This document shows positions 35,255 to 43,477 of a stretch of DNA of 64,000 bases, piece by piece. Origin of the DNA: Desulfopila sp. IMCC35006 (GTDB lineage: Bacteria; Desulfobacterota; Desulfobulbia; Desulfobulbales; Desulfocapsaceae); contig NZ_SWCM01000014.1 in the NCBI RefSeq assembly GCF_005116645.1, positions 62,001 through 126,000 on the forward strand. The letters run 5' to 3'. The notes under the pieces were generated by a model. It made no database searches and was not told the DNA's origin. It worked only from the letters and a program-made list of their open reading frames with translations. The number at the start of each line of letters is the position of its first letter. The first letter of the stretch is position 1. The position numbers were made by a program, and so were the translations under genes.

Positions 35255-36457
35255 TTATTTCTTTTTCTCGGCCATTTTTGCTTTGAGCAGGGCGCCTAAG
35301 CTGCCCATTTCGGCTGCAGGTCTGGCCTTTTTTTCCTTGGTCTTAAAGGATTTGTATTCGTCTCGCTCCTTGTCCTGTTCCGCCTCAGGTGAGACATAGT
35401 CAGCCGGTACCAGGCTGATTCTTTTTTCCGCGAGGTCTATTCCGTCAATTGTCACATCGATATTCTGTCCTTCTTCCAGCACTTCACGGGGGTGATTGAT
35501 TCGTCGGCCGCCGCCAAGCTTCGAGATATGAATCAGGCCGTCGATGCCTGGGGCGAGCGTCACAAAGGCCCCGAATTGAGCAAGCCTGGCGACCGTTCCC
35601 ATATGGGTTGTGCCTTCCGGAAAAAGAGTCGTCACTTCGTTCCATGGATCGGCCTGGGTCTCCTTGTAGCTGAGAGAAATTCTCTCCTTGTCCCAGTCGA
35701 GTTTTTTGATCACGGTCTGGACTTTCTGGCCGACGGTAAAATATTCCTCGACCTTATCGACTCGGCTCCAGCCGATTTCCGAGATGGGAATAAGGCCATC
35801 TACGCCGCCGATATCGACAAAGGCTCCGAACTCTCGGATAGAGCTGACCACCCCTTCGACTGTCTGCCCTTCCTGCAGCGTCTGCTGTAATTTTTCACGC
35901 AGTTCTGCCCGTTCCGCTTCCTGAATCGCCCGCGCTGAGAGGACGATATTGCGGCCATTTTCCTCAAACCGGGTAATCTGGAATTTCATATGGGTCTCCA
36001 GATATTCTTTGGCCGCATCTTCAACCCGCCGCAGACCCATCTGGGAAAAGGGACAGAAACCTCGCACATTGCCCCCGAGGGTGATTTCGAAGCCGCCTTT
36101 GATCTCCGCTTTCACGAATCCTTCTACGGGGATACCGCTGCGAAAGGCTTCCTCAAGGTGGGCAGCGGAGGAACCGGAACCGATGGAGGTGGTGAAAAGC
36201 TGCTCGGACGATTTCGTCTGCAGAAAATACACATCCAGTTTGTCACCGAGCTGATACTTGAAATTACCTTCGTTGTCTCTGAGCTCGGAGCTGTTGAGCA
36301 CGCCTTCGCTCTTGCCGCCGACATCGAGAAAGGTCGTCTCGTCGTTTATGCCGACGATGGTCGCCTGGATTTTTTGTCCCGGCGTTAAGTGTCTTATTTT
36401 GGTGGTTTTTTCGGCCTTGAAGAGTTCTTCAAAACTTTCATTGTCTGTTTCTGTCAT
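35255..36457 (-). CDS. S1 domain RNA-binding protein (ribosomal protein S1-like)
   Basis: The 400-residue protein contains four S1 repeats at about residues 25-95, 105-175, 190-262 and 275-350, the third and fourth being the most typical (REFGAFVDIGGVDGLIPISE, AQFGAFVTLAPGIDGLIHIS). A basic, Lys-rich tail with KKKARPAAE follows. Genuine RpsA in Proteobacteria usually has six repeats, so this four-repeat form may be a ribosome-associated S1 paralogue or the only S1 of this lineage. It would bind mRNA or the 30S subunit. The upstream 196-bp gap holds its promoter. Confidence 0.85.
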   Translation of the reverse strand: MTETDNESFEELFKAEKTTKIRHLTPGQKIQATIVGINDETTFLDVGGKSEGVLNSSELRDNEGNFKYQLGDKLDVYFLQTKSSEQLFTTSIGSGSSAAHLEEAFRSGIPVEGFVKAEIKGGFEITLGGNVRGFCPFSQMGLRRVEDAAKEYLETHMKFQITRFEENGRNIVLSARAIQEAERAELREKLQQTLQEGQTVEGVVSSIREFGAFVDIGGVDGLIPISEIGWSRVDKVEEYFTVGQKVQTVIKKLDWDKERISLSYKETQADPWNEVTTLFPEGTTHMGTVARLAQFGAFVTLAPGIDGLIHISKLGGGRRINHPREVLEEGQNIDVTIDGIDLAEKRISLVPADYVSPEAEQDKERDEYKSFKTKEKKARPAAEMGSLGALLKAKMAEKKK

Positions 36458-36653
36458 GTCTACCCATTATAGAAAAAGAAAAAATACGGTTTACGGTTTT
36501 GGTCAGTTACATAACTGATGCCTGAGAGTTGATACATTCCTGGAAATTCCAATTTCAGATGGCACGCCAGCGTAGAATCGGAACAGATTATAGCATAGCT
36601 GGACAGCTTGACAAGTCCTCGTCGCTGTTCCGGAGCAGGCATCATGGCGAATT

Positions 36654-38483
36654 TTATCTCCGGCCGTCGCCGGTATTTCGCACTGCCAGTGACAGAGCGT
36701 GGCCGTTTTCTTGAAACATAAGACGTTTATCGCACATTTCATCAATAAAATTTCGTAGGATCCGCTCATGGATTTGGGGGAATTCCGCCAGAATCCTAGT
36801 TATTTCAATCGGTTGTTCGCAACAGAGATAAATCCTTCTTGATGTCCCTCGCAGGCGGTGCAACAGCGGGGTGTCTGACAGCCGTTCCTGACGGATAATG
36901 AGAAATGTCCCGCCATCACGGTAACTGAGAGGGTGCGGCCGGCTTTTCGATCTGCGCTTATGAAAATTCTGCCAGGCCTGGATCTTCTGTTTTACCGGCT
37001 GCCACTGTCTGTGCTGGAGTTTTTTGTCGCCTCGATAGCTGTTGATCAGCATGGTCATTGAGCGGAGATATGCTTCAGGGAAGAGGCTGCGGTTTTTCGC
37101 ATGCGGGATGATTTTTTGGATGGAGAATGCATTGGCGGAACTGCAGCTGCGGTGCATGGGCGAGCCATAGCCGAGAAAAAAGGAGGCTGTCTGCAGGGGA
37201 GGAAAAGGCATGACAAATTCGAGATTATGGAGCGTTTCGGCAATTTCCTCTTCCGTTGTGCCGGGAAAGTCGGTGATCAGGTTGCCCTCCAGCCGGATTG
37301 CCGATGTACTGCACATTTTCATGATGGAAATGTTGTCGAGGGTCGTCGTTCCCTTGGCCATTTTTGCCAGCAGAGATGTCGATAAGGCTTCGATTCCCAC
37401 CTGGACGGTTTTAAGACCGGTCTGACTGTACAGGTTCAGTTTTTTTGGTTCGGAAATTGGGCGAATCTCGGCAAAAAAGTCAAAATCCAGTTTTTTTGGC
37501 GCGAGTTTTCGGAAAAAAAGATCTGCTTGCCTTGGCGGCAGGGCATTGTCGGTGAAAGTGAAATGCAGGCATGCATGGGTTTCGGCGAGGTGCAGTGTTT
37601 CCGCCAGCATCCTGTCGCTTGTTTTGTTGCGATATTTCTGCCACTGGAGATTGAGGTTGCAAAAAGTACATTTGTTCCACCAGCAGCCCCGTGAAAATTC
37701 TATCGGTAACAGGGGGATAAATGGCTGGTCGGAAAAATGTTGGTGCATCTCCTTAAAGTAATGGCTGTAATCCGGAAAAGGAAGATCGTCCATTTCCATA
37801 GGTTGCACAGGATTGTCTTTTTCAGTTGTAGAATCAGGGCGCCGGCGGCGGATTTTTCCGGGCAGGCTGTCACTGTGTCCGCTGACGAAATGACAGAGGT
37901 CGAGGAGTTGCCGTTCTCCTTCCCCATCGACCAGGTAGTCTATTTGCGGGAAATGGTCGACCAGGGACTTGCCGATATCACCGGAACAGGATGAACCACC
38001 GAAAACAATGGGTACTTCCGGCCATTTCTCTTTCATTTTTTCAGCCATGTAGAGCGAGGCAAACAGTTGACTGAAACAGAGGGAAAAACCGATAAGATCA
38101 TATTGGTGCCAGGGGATGGTTGTCAGCAGTCTGGTGCAGCTCTCTTCAACAGCTGTTACCAGCTCGTCAAAATCGGGCAGGGGTTTAATTTTTCCGGTCA
38201 GGCACCGGCGGAACAGTTTTCGGGCATCAGGTCTTTTTTCGAGAAACAGCAGTGGGGCAAAAAGGGCTTCTCCGGCCCAGCCGGAGAGGGCGATCTGGCT
38301 ATAGATGTCCGGGGAGATAGTTTGCGCGAGATCCAGATAAGGGTGATAATTGTCCAGTCGATACGACGATTCGCGCTCCAGGTAAGCCTTCAGGGCGCCA
38401 AGTTGAATGGACGGTCGGTTGAATATCGACCACGGCATGGCAATAAGTGCGAGCCTGAATGGAGAAGAGGTGTCTGGTCCCAC
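36654..38483 (-). CDS. B12-binding-like radical SAM protein, RiPP-maturase-like
   Basis: The 609-residue protein has an N-terminal cobalamin-binding-like region (about 10-230, YDLIGFSLCFSQLFASLYM, VPIVFGGSSCSGDIG). A radical SAM domain follows, with SRGCWWNKCTFCNL near residue 275. The CWW...CTFC context and the later LEGNLITDFPGTTEEEI resemble RiPP-maturation radical SAM C-methyltransferases (TIGR03975-like). The cysteine spacing is CX4CX2C, neither the usual CX3CX2C nor the longer RiPP pattern. I chose the GTG at 38483, one base after the lolA stop; an ATG 90 bases upstream overlaps lolA. No precursor peptide is recognised nearby. The substrate is unknown. Confidence 0.72.
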   Translation of the reverse strand: MGPDTSSPFRLALIAMPWSIFNRPSIQLGALKAYLERESSYRLDNYHPYLDLAQTISPDIYSQIALSGWAGEALFAPLLFLEKRPDARKLFRRCLTGKIKPLPDFDELVTAVEESCTRLLTTIPWHQYDLIGFSLCFSQLFASLYMAEKMKEKWPEVPIVFGGSSCSGDIGKSLVDHFPQIDYLVDGEGERQLLDLCHFVSGHSDSLPGKIRRRRPDSTTEKDNPVQPMEMDDLPFPDYSHYFKEMHQHFSDQPFIPLLPIEFSRGCWWNKCTFCNLNLQWQKYRNKTSDRMLAETLHLAETHACLHFTFTDNALPPRQADLFFRKLAPKKLDFDFFAEIRPISEPKKLNLYSQTGLKTVQVGIEALSTSLLAKMAKGTTTLDNISIMKMCSTSAIRLEGNLITDFPGTTEEEIAETLHNLEFVMPFPPLQTASFFLGYGSPMHRSCSSANAFSIQKIIPHAKNRSLFPEAYLRSMTMLINSYRGDKKLQHRQWQPVKQKIQAWQNFHKRRSKSRPHPLSYRDGGTFLIIRQERLSDTPLLHRLRGTSRRIYLCCEQPIEITRILAEFPQIHERILRNFIDEMCDKRLMFQENGHALSLAVRNTGDGRR

Positions 38484-38484
38484 T

Positions 38485-39183
38485 TTATTGCCTGATAATT
38501 TCTGTTCCTTCAGGGGGAGTGAAGGAAAAAAATGACAGCAGTTCTTTTGGAGGCTTGCCAACCAGGCTGTCAACAGTGATATCAGTAAAGTTCAAAACAG
38601 TTACGGTGCCGAACTGATCGCGGATATTTATCCGGCGGATCAGTGAGTCGGGTGTCACCCACAGATGGATGTCCTGAACCTGGGACTGGGGTGTTTTCGG
38701 GATGAGTTTAATCACCTTGATTACCGCACTGTTTTCCGACTGGAATTCTTCCTCGGCCGGGCGAATATAAAAGTCCCTCTTCAGGACGCCTTTCCCGGTA
38801 AAAAAAGAATAGGTGAGATCTGCATCGAGGGTATTGGCCGGGGAGACGATCATCTGGTGCAGCTTGGCAAAGTACATGGAGAACGTTTCGCCGTCATTGG
38901 TCAACACCTGTTTATCCGGACTGGTATAATCCCAGCGCATATAACTTTTACCACCCAGTTTGACAAACGCGGCCTTGCCCGAACCCCGGCGCGGTCGGCC
39001 GGTCATCTCGCCGCTGGTGTTCTGAATGAAATTGAAAGAGAGGCTGGCAATCTTGTCGTACCGCGCCTGTAAACGCTCGGCGATATCTTCCGGATATTCG
39101 GTGCCGCATGCGCCCCTGTGTGCGTTTATAACCGGCAGCAGCAGGCAGGAGGCGATCAGGAGTATTTTAGATAGATTTTTCAT
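38485..39183 (-). CDS. lolA: Outer-membrane lipoprotein carrier protein LolA
   Basis: The 232-residue protein has a signal peptide (ILLIASCLLLPVINA) and the LolA beta-barrel pattern: FNFIQNTSGEMTGRPRRGSGKAAF early, then MRWDYTSPDKQVLTNDGETF. LolA escorts lipoproteins such as Pal across the periplasm to the outer membrane. The ATG at 39183 follows a TTG codon. The gene is between murI (20 bp upstream) and the radical SAM gene (1 bp downstream) and appears to be in one operon with both. Confidence 0.9.
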   Translation of the reverse strand: MKNLSKILLIASCLLLPVINAHRGACGTEYPEDIAERLQARYDKIASLSFNFIQNTSGEMTGRPRRGSGKAAFVKLGGKSYMRWDYTSPDKQVLTNDGETFSMYFAKLHQMIVSPANTLDADLTYSFFTGKGVLKRDFYIRPAEEEFQSENSAVIKVIKLIPKTPQSQVQDIHLWVTPDSLIRRINIRDQFGTVTVLNFTDITVDSLVGKPPKELLSFFSFTPPEGTEIIRQ

Positions 39184-39203
39184 CAATCGTATGAATAATT
39201 GAA

Positions 39204-39986
39204 TTAAATGGGAAGGAGTTGAATCGTCCGGCCAAATATTTTACTTGCAATCTGCGCTGCGGTTTCCGTCAAATCGGTGACGAAAAACCTGTTTTGGCTG
39301 GGATCATGGTTTCCTGGAGTTTCGAACGCTTTGTCGCGATCTATATAGCTTTTAAGAAAAAGGGCGGTTGCTGCCGAGGAATCGATGAGCGTGACCTTCT
39401 TGCCGATTCGGGCCTGTATCAGGTCTTTAAGAAGCGGATAATGGGTACAGCCGAGTATCAAGGTATCGATCTGTTGATTTTTCAAGTCATGCAGATACCG
39501 GCGGAGAATCATTTTGGTCTCCCGCTTACCTGTCCAGCCCTCCTCAACCAAGGGGACGAGCAGCGGGCAGGCCTTGGAAAAAACCTTATAACCTGGATGT
39601 TGCTGGCGGATTTTGTCCTCATACACGCCGCTTCGGATAGTGGCCCGTGTGCCGATAATGCCGATCCTGCCGGTCCGACTTGTAGACAGTGCCTGCTCAA
39701 TGGCAGGGGTAATGACCTCAATGATAGGAATGTTGAACTCCCGGCGAAGTCGATCGGTTGCCACACTGGATGCTGAGTTGCAGGCTATGACAATAACCTT
39801 TGCCCCTTGTTGTATAAGAAATCGGGTGTTCTCAACTGAGTAGTCAATAATTGTTCGTGCACTTTTGGTGCCGTAGGGCGTGCGGGCAATATCCCCCAGA
39901 TAGAGCAGGGGGGAGTCGGGCAGGAGCTGTTCAACCGCCTGGGCAACAGTCATTCCGCCGACGCCTGAATCAAAAATACCAATCAT
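39204..39986 (-). CDS. murI: Glutamate racemase
   Basis: The 260-residue protein has both catalytic cysteine motifs: ACNSASSVA near residue 70 and LGCTHYPLL near 180. The N-terminal IGIFDSGVGGMTVAQAV binds substrate. It converts L-glutamate to the D-glutamate needed for peptidoglycan. It heads the murI-lolA-radical SAM operon. Upstream lies a 400-bp region shared with the divergent fmdB-like gene. Confidence 0.95.
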   Translation of the reverse strand: MIGIFDSGVGGMTVAQAVEQLLPDSPLLYLGDIARTPYGTKSARTIIDYSVENTRFLIQQGAKVIVIACNSASSVATDRLRREFNIPIIEVITPAIEQALSTSRTGRIGIIGTRATIRSGVYEDKIRQQHPGYKVFSKACPLLVPLVEEGWTGKRETKMILRRYLHDLKNQQIDTLILGCTHYPLLKDLIQARIGKKVTLIDSSAATALFLKSYIDRDKAFETPGNHDPSQNRFFVTDLTETAAQIASKIFGRTIQLLPI

Positions 39987-40035
39987 AAAAAGTGAATGTA
40001 TATCGAAAAAACCAAAATTGGTCGGACATCAACTT

Positions 40036-40070
40036 ATCCCGGAAAATAGCTGATATGCCGGGATTTTTTT
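40036..40070 (+). terminator. Orphan intrinsic terminator, plus strand
   Basis: ATCCCGG pairs with CCGGGAT over 7 bp (40036-40042 with 40058-40064), with a 15-base loop, and is followed directly by T7. No plus-strand gene ends before it. The 5' flank AACTTATCCC matches the palindromic repeat family found at 51442 and 60486. Confidence 0.7.
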
Positions 40071-40242
40071 AGTGCCATTTTGAGGCGGGAAATATTTCAC
40101 CACAGATTTTTCCCAGCAAAAAACAGGAAAACAATCTGTAAGATACTAACACGACATGTATACCAGAAAACAGGGGGAACAACAAGCAGACATCGGTGCA
40201 GATTGGATTGTCGATTTTTCTGAACTCGAGCCATGGAACATG

Positions 40243-40271
40243 TTGACAGAAAGTGGACTGGGAATTATTTT
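40243..40271 (+). promoter_or_regulatory. Putative sigma-70 promoter of the fmdB-like gene
   Basis: A perfect -35 TTGACA is followed after 17 bases by TATTTT as the -10 element. The predicted start near 40278 gives a leader of about 110 nt that contains the AAAGAAAC/GTTTCTTT hairpin. Confidence 0.5.
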
Positions 40272-40387
40272 TGCCCTGACTCAAAAAACAGTTCGATAAA
40301 GAAACCGAGTTGTATCATTGTTTCTTTCTATAATTAAGAGCAGGGAATTTACCTGCAATGTTTTGCAATGTAATAGGTGGAAAAGAA

Positions 40388-40675
40388 ATGCCAGTTTACG
40401 AGTATGAATGCAAGGAGTGCGACAACGTCTTTGAAGTACAACAGAAAATTGCTGATGATCCGCTGAGTGAATGCCCCACATGTCACGGACCGGTGAAAAA
40501 ACTCATGTCGATGAGTTCTTTCCAGTTAAAAGGCGGCGGTTGGTATGCCGACGGCTATGCGAGTACCGCCAATGGTTCGAAAAAAACTGATTCTGCCGTC
40601 AAACCGGCGGAAACCACGGCACCCTGCAAAACCGGTGGCAGCTGCGCTGCATGCCCGGCTGCCACGTCTGCTTAG
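40388..40675 (+). CDS. FmdB-family zinc-ribbon protein
   Basis: The 95-residue protein opens with PVYEYECKECDNVFEVQQ and continues with CPTCHGPVKKLMSMSSFQL, the CxxC...CxxC zinc-ribbon of the FmdB/putative regulatory protein family. The C-terminal third is low-complexity with Thr/Ala/Lys, ending with four more cysteines in a CKTGGSCAACP-like pattern. AGGTGG precedes the ATG at 40388. The function is unknown. It is convergent with queA, 20 bp away. Confidence 0.8.
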   Translation: MPVYEYECKECDNVFEVQQKIADDPLSECPTCHGPVKKLMSMSSFQLKGGGWYADGYASTANGSKKTDSAVKPAETTAPCKTGGSCAACPAATSA

Positions 40676-40695
40676 GTAGTTCTGGCTGTCAAAGG

Positions 40696-41784
40696 CTATA
40701 TTGCCGATGGTTTGGTAATAACAGCCATTGCGTCCCCGTAGGAAAAGAAACGATACTGCTCCTTGACTGCTATGCCATAGCAGTCAAGGAGGGTTTTTCT
40801 GCCGCAGAGGGCGGAAACCAGAAACATCAGGGAAGAATCCGGCAGGTGAAAGTTGGTGATTAAATTATCGATCACCTTGAACTGAAAGCCTGGATAGATG
40901 TAGAGGTCGCACCAGTCTTCGATTGCTTGAAGACGGCCCGTTCTTATTGCACCAAATTCCAGGGCCCGGACGGTAGTGGTGCCAACGGCCCATATCCTGC
41001 CGCCTCGCTTTTTTGTTGCCGTGATTGTATCGACTGTCTCCTGCGGGATGGTAAGGTATTCCCGATGGATCTGATGGCGGGTGATGTCAGTTTCCCGTAC
41101 CGGCGCAAAAGTGCCATAGCCTACATGCAGGGTGATCTGGCCAATCGAAGTGCCTTGTTTGCTGATCTTCGCAAGCAATGAGTCGGTGAAATGCAGGCCG
41201 GCAGTCGGGGCGGCAACCGCTCCCGGCCGGCTGGCGTATACCGTCTGGTAGCGAGTGACATCTTCTGCGGTGCAGCCGTTTTTCCTGGAAATATATGGCG
41301 GCAGGGGCACCTGGCCGCTGCGTTGTAAGGTCTCTGCCAGGCCGAGAGACGGGTCGAAGTGTAGTCTCAGTCTCAGCTTACCACCCTCAAGGTCCTCTTC
41401 TACCGTGCAGGACAGCCTCTCGTTCATTGTGATCATCGACCCTTTTTTCGGTCGTTTGGAAGATTTTATCAGGCCGTTGGCCAACGCAGTGGTGTGGTTT
41501 TGGGGATCTATGGTCGGAAATTCGAGCAGGAAAACCTCGGCCTTGCCGCCGGTCTCTTTGGCGCCAAGGAGTCTTGCCGGGAAAACCCTGGTATTATTGA
41601 CCACCAGCATATCCTCTTTGCCGATAAACCTGGCAATATCGCTGAAACGACAATGTTCTGGCTCCCTAGGTGCGGCATTGACGACCATCAGGCGGGAGTC
41701 GTCCCGTTTTTCTGCGGGATGCTGGGCTATGAGATGTTCGGGAAGGTGATAGTTGTAGGCGTGTAAGCTAAGATCGTCTTGCAT
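40696..41784 (-). CDS. queA: S-adenosylmethionine:tRNA ribosyltransferase-isomerase
   Basis: The 362-residue protein matches QueA from end to end: YNYHLPEHLIAQHPAEKRDDSRLMVV at the start, VVNNTRVFPARLLG, the conserved GAVAAPTAGLHFT and VGYGTF. DSSLMFLVSALCGR follows near the C-terminus. It transfers the ribosyl moiety of SAM to preQ1 in tRNA to give epoxyqueuosine. No other queuosine gene lies beside it. It is divergent from mqnB. Confidence 0.96.
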   Translation of the reverse strand: MQDDLSLHAYNYHLPEHLIAQHPAEKRDDSRLMVVNAAPREPEHCRFSDIARFIGKEDMLVVNNTRVFPARLLGAKETGGKAEVFLLEFPTIDPQNHTTALANGLIKSSKRPKKGSMITMNERLSCTVEEDLEGGKLRLRLHFDPSLGLAETLQRSGQVPLPPYISRKNGCTAEDVTRYQTVYASRPGAVAAPTAGLHFTDSLLAKISKQGTSIGQITLHVGYGTFAPVRETDITRHQIHREYLTIPQETVDTITATKKRGGRIWAVGTTTVRALEFGAIRTGRLQAIEDWCDLYIYPGFQFKVIDNLITNFHLPDSSLMFLVSALCGRKTLLDCYGIAVKEQYRFFSYGDAMAVITKPSAI

Positions 41785-41963
41785 GATACTCTGCGGTATG
41801 GAAAAAAAGATGTCGATTGTCTGTGTATTGCGGACAATGCATTAAGTTATGTTATACGGTAAGGTTAAATACGAATTTTTTTACTGAGCCATCGCGGAAT
41901 CGGACTTCTTACAAGTTTTAATGTTTGCTTTTACTTTAGCGTCGAGGAGCTGTCGTAGATACC

Positions 41964-42635
41964 ATGATTTTAGCAGTTGCTGCAACTGAAATTGAAATGG
42001 TCCCGTTTCTGGCTGCATTGCCGCCTGGATCGGCTGCTGTCTGCCGGACGCTGGTGAGCGGGGTCGGCCCCGTTGAAACAGCCCTTCGATTGACCAGATT
42101 CCTTTGCCAAAGTGCAGAACAGTTTGGTGCTGTCCTGCATTTTGGTGTGGGAGGAGCGTATCTTCAGCCGGATGAGAGCAGTCAGCGACAGCCCGATCTC
42201 CTCGATATCTGCCTTGCCGAAAAGGAAATTGCCGGTGATTTTGGCATCTGTCTGGGCGAGGCAATGGAATATCTGAAAAACTCACTCACCGGAAAAATCG
42301 CGTATGACATGGACGCGCCGCTCCGGCAGCGTTGTGAGACTGTTTTTGCGAGGCTAGGCATCAAGTATACTGCCGGGGTCTTTATCACGGTAAACGGTAT
42401 AACCGGCACCAGCGCTCGTGGCAAAATGCTGCAGTCCCGGTGGAACGGACTCTGTGAGAACATGGAAGGTGCGGCCGTTGCCAGGGTCTGCCGGGAATTT
42501 AATCTGCCCTGTGCTGAGCTGCGCTGTATCTCAAATTATGTCGTGGATCGCAATCCAGCGACCTGGCGTTTGCAGGACGCCTGCCTGAAAGCGGCTCATA
42601 CGGCGGCACGGCTTATGAAGGAATTGACCATATGA
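41964..42635 (+). CDS. mqnB: Futalosine hydrolase MqnB
   Basis: The 223-residue protein is a nucleoside-phosphorylase-fold hydrolase: AATEIEMVPFL at the start, VSGVGPVETAL, LHFGVGGAY and the catalytic ENMEGAAVARVC near residue 165. This is the MqnB subgroup, which removes hypoxanthine from futalosine in menaquinone synthesis. The pairing with mqnD, overlapping by four bases, confirms the pathway over MTA/SAH nucleosidase. The gene begins an operon with mqnD and mobA. Confidence 0.92.
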   Translation: MILAVAATEIEMVPFLAALPPGSAAVCRTLVSGVGPVETALRLTRFLCQSAEQFGAVLHFGVGGAYLQPDESSQRQPDLLDICLAEKEIAGDFGICLGEAMEYLKNSLTGKIAYDMDAPLRQRCETVFARLGIKYTAGVFITVNGITGTSARGKMLQSRWNGLCENMEGAAVARVCREFNLPCAELRCISNYVVDRNPATWRLQDACLKAAHTAARLMKELTI

Positions 42636-43477
42636 CGAACGAACTTTCTCTCGGCTTTTCCCCCTGTCCCAATGATACTTTCATCTTCTATGGACTGGTT
42701 CATGGCATGATCGAGATGCCGGATGCAGCATTTGCCCCACCGGTTTTAGCCGATGTGGAGCAGCTGAATATGTGGGCGCTGGACGGAAAGCTTGATGTCA
42801 CCAAGCTTTCTTTTCATGCTCTGGGACATGTGCTTGATGAATATTGTCTGCTCTCTGCGGGGAGTGCGCTCGGCAGGGGCTGCGGGCCGCTTCTGATTGC
42901 CGCCGCCAGGACACCGCTTGAAGATGTCGCGGCAATGACCATCGCTATCCCCGGGAAACTGACCACTGCCGCCCTGTTGCTGCAGATGTTTCTGCCGGAC
43001 TGCCACCGCCTGGTGGAGATGCGTTTTGACCATATCATGGGAGCGGTAAAAAGCGGTGCAGTCGATGCAGGGGTGATAATCCACGAATCCCGTTTTACCT
43101 ACGGCGAACAGGGGCTGTTCTGTCTGCAGGACCTTGGCCTGTGGTGGGAAGAAAGCACCGGACTGCCGATTCCGCTTGGCTGTATCGCCGCCAGAAGAAG
43201 TCTCGGCAGCGAGAGGATCATGGCTATCGATCAGGCCATCAGGGCCAGCGTTGACTATAGTTTCGCCCATCCCGATGCCTCCTTGCCATATATCAGGAGC
43301 AACAGCCAGGAGCTTGCGCCGGATATCGTCCGCAGTCATATTGAGCTGTATGTAAACGACTTTTCAAAAAATCTGGGCCAGGAAGGGGAGGCTGCCGTCC
43401 AGGCTTTTCTGCAGCGGGGACGCCGGGCCGGTGTTCTTCCGGACAGCATGGACAGTAATCCACCATTAACGATATGA
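42632..43477 (+). CDS. mqnD: 1,4-dihydroxy-6-naphthoate synthase MqnD
   Basis: The 281-residue protein begins ELSLGFSPCPNDTFIFYGL, the MqnD signature, and has the periplasmic-binding-protein-like fold used by this enzyme (no signal peptide). VDAGVIIHESRFTYGEQGL is the conserved region near the middle and contains the catalytic His. It cleaves cyclic dehypoxanthine futalosine to dihydroxynaphthoate. It overlaps mqnB and the mobA gene by four bases each. Confidence 0.95.
   Translation: MTNELSLGFSPCPNDTFIFYGLVHGMIEMPDAAFAPPVLADVEQLNMWALDGKLDVTKLSFHALGHVLDEYCLLSAGSALGRGCGPLLIAAARTPLEDVAAMTIAIPGKLTTAALLLQMFLPDCHRLVEMRFDHIMGAVKSGAVDAGVIIHESRFTYGEQGLFCLQDLGLWWEESTGLPIPLGCIAARRSLGSERIMAIDQAIRASVDYSFAHPDASLPYIRSNSQELAPDIVRSHIELYVNDFSKNLGQEGEAAVQAFLQRGRRAGVLPDSMDSNPPLTI

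Larger units (their letters stand above)
39987..40387. other. 400-bp divergent intergenic region with orphan terminator and promoter
   Basis: No gene is supported. From left to right it holds an intrinsic terminator facing right (40036-40070) with no plus-strand gene before it, then a promoter for the fmdB-like gene (40243-40271). An 8-bp inverted repeat AAAGAAAC/GTTTCTTT follows at 40298-40327 in the leader of that gene. The terminator could end a short unannotated transcript begun near the murI start. A 71-codon minus-strand frame over 40069-40284 shows no family features. Confidence 0.5.

Noticed and set aside
36460-36645. 61-codon minus-strand frame between the S1-repeat gene and the radical SAM gene, considered as a RiPP precursor
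   Set aside because: It lies downstream of the maturase-like gene, the GGAG before its start is about 12 bases away, and the peptide lacks a recognisable leader/core pattern. The gap is more likely the S1 gene promoter.
40069-40284. 71-codon minus-strand frame upstream of murI
   Set aside because: No ribosome site or family resemblance; it overlaps the likely promoter of the fmdB-like gene.
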